Positions 30,390 through 34,575 of a stretch of 34,575 bases of DNA are shown here, one piece after another. The stretch covers positions 1 through 34,575 of the forward strand of contig JAQZDA010000023.1 in assembly GCA_028751075.1 (NCBI GenBank), given 5' to 3'. The translations under genes were made by a program, and so were the position numbers. Every line of letters starts with the position of its first letter. Positions within the stretch are counted from its first letter, which is position 1. The notes beneath the pieces were generated by a model that saw only the letters and a program-made list of their open reading frames with translations, did not search any database and was not told the DNA's origin. Source of the stretch: Euryarchaeota archaeon Ods02 (lineage in GTDB: Archaea; Halobacteriota; Halobacteria; Halobacteriales; Halorutilaceae).

Positions 30390-33300
30390 TCACCTGCGAC
30401 GTCTGACCGCGTACGCCGTCGCCAGCAACGCCGCCAACGCGGTCACCACGGTGAAGCCAGGGAGGCCTTCGTCCTCTTCCTCGACGTCTGCGTAAACGTC
30501 ATCGACGTCGTCGGCGTCGTCAGCATCGTCTGCCTCGCCATCGACTTCGTCGTCGTCATCTGCCGCGTCGGCTTCGTCAGCTTCGTCGTCGACGTCGGCT
30601 TCGTCAGCTTCGTCGTCGACGTCGGCTTCGTCGGACTCAACCTCGTAGGTTTCCACGACATCCTCGTCGACCTGGACCTCGAACTCGCCGGGGTTGGCTT
30701 CCGGCACGTGCTCCAGCGAGACGGTCTCGGACTGGTAGCCGATCAACGACACAGTCGTGCTCTCCACCACGGAGTCTTCACCTACTATCTCGACGGTGGC
30801 CGTGTCCTCCTGTCCACCGGTGTTCTCGACCTCACCCCCCACCTCTACGGTGTCTCCAGCTTCCGGCGAGCTAGGTGACACCTCGACGGTAGCGCTGAAC
30901 GAGGCTTCCGAGAAGTTGCCACCGTGGTGGTGGCCTCCACCGCCTGCTGCGGCGTCGTCGTCATCGTCGACTCCATCGTCGGCGTCGTCATCCGTTTCGA
31001 CCTCCACTACCCCGACGTCGCTGTCGTCCTCTGTGTACACGGTGGCCGAGTGCTCCCCGCTGTCACCGGACTCCGTGTTCCACGACAGCGTGACGACGGT
31101 GGTGTCTCCGCTGCCCAGCGTCACCGACGTCTCGTCCTGATCCTGACCCAGAACCTCCAGCGAGACGTCCTGCTCGCCCTCCTCGTCTCCGGTGTTGGAG
31201 ACCTCTGCGTCGACGGTCAAGGTGCTACCTTCCTCCACGGGGCCGTTCGAGCTCAGGAACTCCACTTCGAACTCCGCGTCACCTTCTTCGTCGTCATCGT
31301 CCGATGACTCCACTTCCACGGTCTCGGTGTCGCTGTCGTCGTCGCTGGAGACGATGACGTCGTCGGATCCAACGTCATCTTCCTCGGGCGTCCAGGTTAG
31401 AGTCACTATCTCGTGGTCACCTTCAGGGTCGAGCTCGACGGAGGAGTCGTCGACTACGTCGCCGTCGAAGTCCTCAAGCTCGACCGTCTGCGTGTCGGCT
31501 TCGTCACCCGTGTTGGTGACGTTGGCGTCGACTTCCAATGTCGCAGCTTGTTCTACAGGACTGTTCGAGGACACAACATCGACCTCGAACACGACATCAG
31601 ATTGGTCTCCATCGCCACCATCGTCCGCGTCATCCTCATCCTCCTCACCACCCTCTTTTACCTCCACCTCCTCGAAATCGGAGTCATCCTCGCTTGACGC
31701 GGTGGCGGAGTGCTCACCAGCGTCACCGGACTCCGTGTTCCACGACAGCGTTACCGTCGTCGAACCTCCTTCGTCGAGCGACACCGACGTCTCGTCCCTC
31801 TGCTGCCCGTCTACATCGAGGGAGATATCCTGCTCACCCGCCACTTCACCTGCGTTGCTGACATCGACGTCCACCGACAGCGTATCACCCTCATCCACAG
31901 GGCTGTTCGAAGAAACGATGTCGACCTCGAACTCAGCGTCACCGTCCTCCTCCACGGTGACATCCTGTCTGTCCGAGTCGTCGTCGGAGGAAGCTATGAC
32001 TTCGTCGGTGTCTGCGTCACCCTGCTCGGTCTCCCACGTCAGACTGACGACCGTGGAGCCCTCATCCTCGTCTAGCGTGGTCTCGACTTCGTCGACGACG
32101 TCGCCTTCGAAGTCCTCAAGCTCGATGGTCTGGGTGTCGCTCTCGCCGCCGGTGTTCGTGACCTCTACGTCGACGTCGAGCACGTCACCTGCCTGCACGG
32201 GGCTGTTGGTGTTTTCGATGTCGATCTCGAACTCCGGTCCGTCCTCGTCCGACTCGACGACCGCGAGAGTGTAGTCCGTGTGGTTGTCGGTCAAGGTGCG
32301 GACGTCGTACTCGCCGCCGGACTCGCCGCCTGTGTCGTGGTTGAACGTGTACTCTGACTCATCGCCCTCCGACAGCGACACAGTGTCCTCCTGATCGTCA
32401 ACGTCACCGTCGTCGCCGAAGTCCATCACCACGCTCTGTGTGCCTTCGCTTGGTCCGACGTTCTTCACGGAGACGTCGACGTCGAACGAGGCACCCGCAG
32501 ACACGGGGTTATCAGTGGCGTCGGTGACACGGATGTCGAAGAACTCGACCTCGTCGTCGACGAAGTCCACGTTGTTCGCTATGTAGAACGTATCGTTGTC
32601 GGTGGTAATCCTGAGGTCGTAGTTACCTGGGGCGATTCCGTCAGCCTGAGGGTCGAACGTCGCGGACGGAGAGTCATCCGGATCATCCTGCGGTCCGAGC
32701 GTCATGTCCTCGTATACCTCGGTGTGTACTTCGCCGGAATCATCGAGAAGTGTGAACTCGACGTCCTGCACGCCTTCCTCGTCTCCGGTGTTGTCTATCG
32801 TCGCGGTGACGTCGAGGTCGTCGCTGGTAGGCACCGGCATGTATGTGTTGCCCGAGTACTCCCACTCGACCTCGAACACGTCGTAGTGGTCGGTGCTCTC
32901 GACGACGGAGTAGGGATTGTCGACAGAATCCGATCCTGCGTCGAGAGACTCGAACGTGAGCTCCGCGGTGTAGTCGCCGGGCGTCGCGGGGTTCAGTAGC
33001 TCCGAGCCGCTCTCGTCGTTCACGACCACGGTGACCCTGTCGCCCTCCCTCAGCCAGGCGGTGGACGGATCGACGTCTATGGTAGCTGTCTCACCGTCGG
33101 ACGTGACCTCATCCACCTCCATCGGCCTAGACTCCCTGTACCTCTCGAGAACCTCGACCGAGATGTCGTCCCCCGCCACGTCCAGCTCCTCGAGGTCGTC
33201 GCCGTAGTCGACCTCGATGACGTCGACGGGGCTCTTACGTATCTCGTCGTCCTCCTCCACCGTCACCTGATGGGTGTGCACGGACTCGTCACCGGGCGTC

Positions 33301-33422
33301 GCCGGAGACGTCGTCAAGCTGTTGTCTTCAAGCGCGGCAGCAGCACCTGTAGCCAACGCGAGAACCAGAAACGCGATCGCCGCAGCAACGACGGTCAGTT
33401 GAAACGCTCTATCGTGTACCAT
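30390..33422 (-). CDS. CARDB-repeat surface protein with PGF-CTERM sorting signal
   Basis: This is a 1010-residue acidic surface protein. A signal peptide (residues 8-30, ends near GAAAA) starts it. About seven CARDB-type Ig-like domains follow (near 183, 291, 396, 496, 611, 718 and 841). Domains 3-4 and 5-6 look like a duplicated pair. A GGGGHHHGG stretch lies near 830. An Asp/Glu-rich spacer (about 928-985) with a 27-base tandem repeat in DNA leads to the C-terminal PGF-CTERM signal: LPGFTVVTALAALL and the RRRR end (987-1010). Archaeosortase A is expected to cut and anchor it to a lipid. N-terminal 1-170 is a separate domain I do not recognise. CARDB domains resemble those of the giant gene product (8582-18607). 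It is probably an S-layer-associated or adhesion protein, which is inference. Confidence 0.88.
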   Translation of the reverse strand: MVHDRAFQLTVVAAAIAFLVLALATGAAAALEDNSLTTSPATPGDESVHTHQVTVEEDDEIRKSPVDVIEVDYGDDLEELDVAGDDISVEVLERYRESRPMEVDEVTSDGETATIDVDPSTAWLREGDRVTVVVNDESGSELLNPATPGDYTAELTFESLDAGSDSVDNPYSVVESTDHYDVFEVEWEYSGNTYMPVPTSDDLDVTATIDNTGDEEGVQDVEFTLLDDSGEVHTEVYEDMTLGPQDDPDDSPSATFDPQADGIAPGNYDLRITTDNDTFYIANNVDFVDDEVEFFDIRVTDATDNPVSAGASFDVDVSVKNVGPSEGTQSVVMDFGDDGDVDDQEDTVSLSEGDESEYTFNHDTGGESGGEYDVRTLTDNHTDYTLAVVESDEDGPEFEIDIENTNSPVQAGDVLDVDVEVTNTGGESDTQTIELEDFEGDVVDEVETTLDEDEGSTVVSLTWETEQGDADTDEVIASSDDDSDRQDVTVEEDGDAEFEVDIVSSNSPVDEGDTLSVDVDVSNAGEVAGEQDISLDVDGQQRDETSVSLDEGGSTTVTLSWNTESGDAGEHSATASSEDDSDFEEVEVKEGGEEDEDDADDGGDGDQSDVVFEVDVVSSNSPVEQAATLEVDANVTNTGDEADTQTVELEDFDGDVVDDSSVELDPEGDHEIVTLTWTPEEDDVGSDDVIVSSDDDSDTETVEVESSDDDDEEGDAEFEVEFLSSNGPVEEGSTLTVDAEVSNTGDEEGEQDVSLEVLGQDQDETSVTLGSGDTTVVTLSWNTESGDSGEHSATVYTEDDSDVGVVEVETDDDADDGVDDDDDAAAGGGGHHHGGNFSEASFSATVEVSPSSPEAGDTVEVGGEVENTGGQEDTATVEIVGEDSVVESTTVSLIGYQSETVSLEHVPEANPGEFEVQVDEDVVETYEVESDEADVDDEADEADVDDEADEADAADDDDEVDGEADDADDADDVDDVYADVEEEDEGLPGFTVVTALAALLATAYAVRRRR
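30567..30632. repeat. 27-base tandem repeat in the CARDB surface-protein gene
   Basis: Two exact 27-base copies (30567-30593 and 30594-30620) and a partial third. In protein they encode 9-residue repeats of Asp, Glu, Ala and Val in the spacer before the membrane anchor. Slippage could change the spacer length. Confidence 0.75.
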
Positions 33423-33439
33423 ACCGTTGTTTTCTTCCA

Positions 33440-33449
33440 GCTATAACCC
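33440..33449 (-). promoter_or_regulatory. TATA-like box of the CARDB/PGF-CTERM gene
   Basis: On the minus strand this reads GGGTTATAGC, about 23-25 bases before the ATG at 33422, a fit for a leaderless or almost leaderless mRNA. A second A/T box lies further upstream (33475-33483). Confidence 0.45.
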
Positions 33450-33477
33450 GAAGGAGCTTGACGCAATACCTATAGAC

Positions 33478-33504
33478 TATAAAACTAGCCTCGTCGAAGG
33501 CTAG
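33478..33504 (-). terminator. Hairpin plus T-run, candidate terminator of pyrDK
   Basis: On the minus strand CTAGCC and GGCTAG (6-bp stem, 33499-33504 with 33485-33490, 8-base loop) are followed by TTTTAT. It lies after the pyrK stop codon at 33556 and so could end the pyrDK transcript. A perfect 14-base palindrome CATCCACGTGGATG (33522-33535) lies between it and pyrK. Confidence 0.5.
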
Positions 33505-33555
33505 ATAGCTAGATCGTGTGGCATCCACGTGGATGTTACCGGTCTCGATAGGGCG

Positions 33556-34326
33556 TCAGAAGTACTCCTTCCGAGCCGCAGCATCCCGGTGGTAGACGCC
33601 GAACTCCCCGTTATCGAGCTTCGTGCCGCGGTACACCGGCCCATCTCTGCAGACGGGGCTGCCGCTGTCGTCGATGCAGCAGCTTCCGCAGACGCCGAAC
33701 CCGCATTTCATGTACCGTTCGAGGCTGCACTGGACGTCCTCCCGTCGACCGCTGAACCGGTCGAGCACCGCCGCCATCATGGGTTCCGGTCCACACGCCG
33801 CAGCCTCCGACGGCTCCCCTTTCTCGTCGACGACGTCGTCCAGCAGCTCCGTCACCAGGCCCTCGAAACCCATGCTGCCGTCCTCCGTCGCCACCCGGAC
33901 GTCCGCGACCTCCGACAGCCGGTCCCTGAACACGACCTCGTCCGCCGACGCCGCCCCGATCAACGTCGTCACGTCGGCTCCGGCCGCCGCGGCTTCCTCC
34001 GTCAACATTGCGACTGGAGCCATCCCGGTGCCGCCGCCCACCACCACGACCTCTTCCTCTGGGACGTCGAACGTCGAGCCGTAGGGGCCGCGGACGCCCA
34101 ATAGGTCGCCGGGTTCGAGGTCCATCATCGCCTCCGTGGCATCGCCGACGGCGCGTACGGTGATGCCGTCGCTGTAGCTGTAGCTCATGGGGACCTCGTC
34201 GACGCCGTGAACCCAGAACATCCCGAACTCACCGGCTGAGACGTCGAACTCCCTGTCCCATCTGATGGTGGCGATCCCGTCGCCCTCGCGTTCCACCTCG
34301 GTGACCTCGACCTGGATGGGTCTCAC
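33556..34326 (-). CDS. pyrK: Dihydroorotate dehydrogenase electron-transfer subunit
   Basis: The 256-residue protein carries FAD and a 2Fe-2S cluster and passes electrons from PyrD to NAD. A beta-barrel FAD domain (1-90) has VPMSYSYSDG (45-54) at the place of the usual RPxS motif. GGGTGMAPVAML (97-108) is the nucleotide loop. The cluster cysteines are Cys208, Cys213, Cys216 and Cys226 in YMKCGFGVCGSC...VCRDGPVY, the PyrK signature. It overlaps the end of pyrD by four bases (ATGA), so the two are translationally coupled in one pyrimidine operon. Arg/Lys of the FAD motif is replaced by Val, which also occurs in other archaeal members as far as I recall. Confidence 0.92.
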   Translation of the reverse strand: MRPIQVEVTEVEREGDGIATIRWDREFDVSAGEFGMFWVHGVDEVPMSYSYSDGITVRAVGDATEAMMDLEPGDLLGVRGPYGSTFDVPEEEVVVVGGGTGMAPVAMLTEEAAAAGADVTTLIGAASADEVVFRDRLSEVADVRVATEDGSMGFEGLVTELLDDVVDEKGEPSEAAACGPEPMMAAVLDRFSGRREDVQCSLERYMKCGFGVCGSCCIDDSGSPVCRDGPVYRGTKLDNGEFGVYHRDAAARKEYF

Positions 34327-34575
34327 GCTCCATCACCCCTCGAACCGGCACCGGAGTCGGTATCGTGGGCGCGCCCCACTAGCTCCTCGTGGGATAGGTC
34401 CTTCCGCCGGGAGAACTCTTCGACTCCCTCCGCGACGTCGTCGAAGACATCTACGCCGTCCTTCACCGCGGTGCCGATCTGCACCGCGCTTGCACCGGCC
34501 TGAATCATCTCGAGCGCGTCCTCCGCGTCGCCGACGCCGCCGACTCCGACGACGTCCACCTCGAGCGCGCTGTAG
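34323..34575 (-). CDS. pyrD: Dihydroorotate dehydrogenase, C-terminal part (cut by window end)
   Basis: Only the last 83 or so codons are in the window; the gene continues beyond 34575, so the 5' end is missing. The visible part has the C-terminal FMN-phosphate region GVGGVGDAEDALEMIQAGASAVQIGTAV, given here in two pieces: GVGGVGDAEDALEM and IQAGASAVQIGTAV. These are standard in class 1B/1A dihydroorotate dehydrogenases, which oxidise dihydroorotate in pyrimidine synthesis. The stop TGA (34323-34325) overlaps the pyrK start ATG (34324-34326). Methionine-like starts inside the visible part are internal, not real starts. Confidence 0.9.
   Translation of the reverse strand, partial: YSALEVDVVGVGGVGDAEDALEMIQAGASAVQIGTAVKDGVDVFDDVAEGVEEFSRRKDLSHEELVGRAHDTDSGAGSRGDGA

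Noticed and set aside
1-34575. CRISPR array, tRNA or rRNA genes, transposase
   Set aside because: I looked for regularly spaced repeats, tRNA arm patterns and transposase motifs and found none; the internal repeats belong to surface-protein genes.

Overview
The window looks like a chromosomal segment from a GC-rich, salt-adapted euryarchaeon at or near the class Halobacteria. The evidence is protein families typical of that group: a PGF-CTERM surface protein, a TrmB-type regulator, an archaeal EF-1 beta paired with a four-CxxC zinc-ribbon protein, an archaeal MoaD/SAMP-like protein, a Tat signal with twin arginine, and strongly acidic surface proteins. Most genes also have a TATA-like box about 26-30 bases before the start codon, so leaderless transcripts are likely. 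Frequent ATA (Ile) and AGG/AGA (Arg) codons are not what I expect of mainstream haloarchaea, so a divergent lineage is possible. This placement is inference, not a database result.

Layout. Positions 1-2400 are visibly AT-rich and hold accessory genes: a pentapeptide-repeat protein with a degenerate two-helix channel-like tail, and a divergent pair of small glycine-zipper proteins, one carrying a helix-turn-helix. From 2410 to 18607 everything runs on the minus strand: an acyl-CoA carboxylase operon (biotin carboxylase/carrier, then carboxyltransferase), a Tat-exported protein of unknown function, an acyl-CoA dehydrogenase, and a 3341-residue exported modular protein that occupies 10 kb. From 18808 on the plus strand come another unknown exported protein and a second acyl-CoA dehydrogenase, which converges on a TrmB-type regulator gene. 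From 22202 to 26889 there is a run of plus-strand genes: zinc ribbon, unknown protein, DapD-like acyltransferase, DUF502 membrane protein, NAD-dependent epimerase with a coupled small membrane protein, and DUF167. A gene-free stretch of about 500 bases (26890-27385) contains hairpins and an imperfect repeat. Then come threonine synthase and a MoaD-like protein (minus), zinc ribbon and EF-1 beta (plus), an FAH-family hydrolase (minus), a 1010-residue CARDB/PGF-CTERM surface protein (minus), and pyrD-pyrK (minus; pyrD is cut by the window end).

How the genes fit together. The carboxylase, the two acyl-CoA dehydrogenases and the FAH-family hydrolase suggest an organism that oxidises organic acids, branched-chain amino acids or fatty acids. 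The two giant CARDB proteins and two unknown exported proteins make this also a cell-surface locus. The points I find most interesting are the architecture of the giant protein (nine lectin-like modules, a GEVED-type domain apparently split by inserted modules), the HTH/glycine-zipper pair around a perfect palindrome, the channel-like pentapeptide protein with no recognisable filter, an apparent PccX-like extension fused to the carboxyltransferase, and the structured gene-free stretch at 26890-27385. I saw no CRISPR array, transposase, rRNA or tRNA gene.
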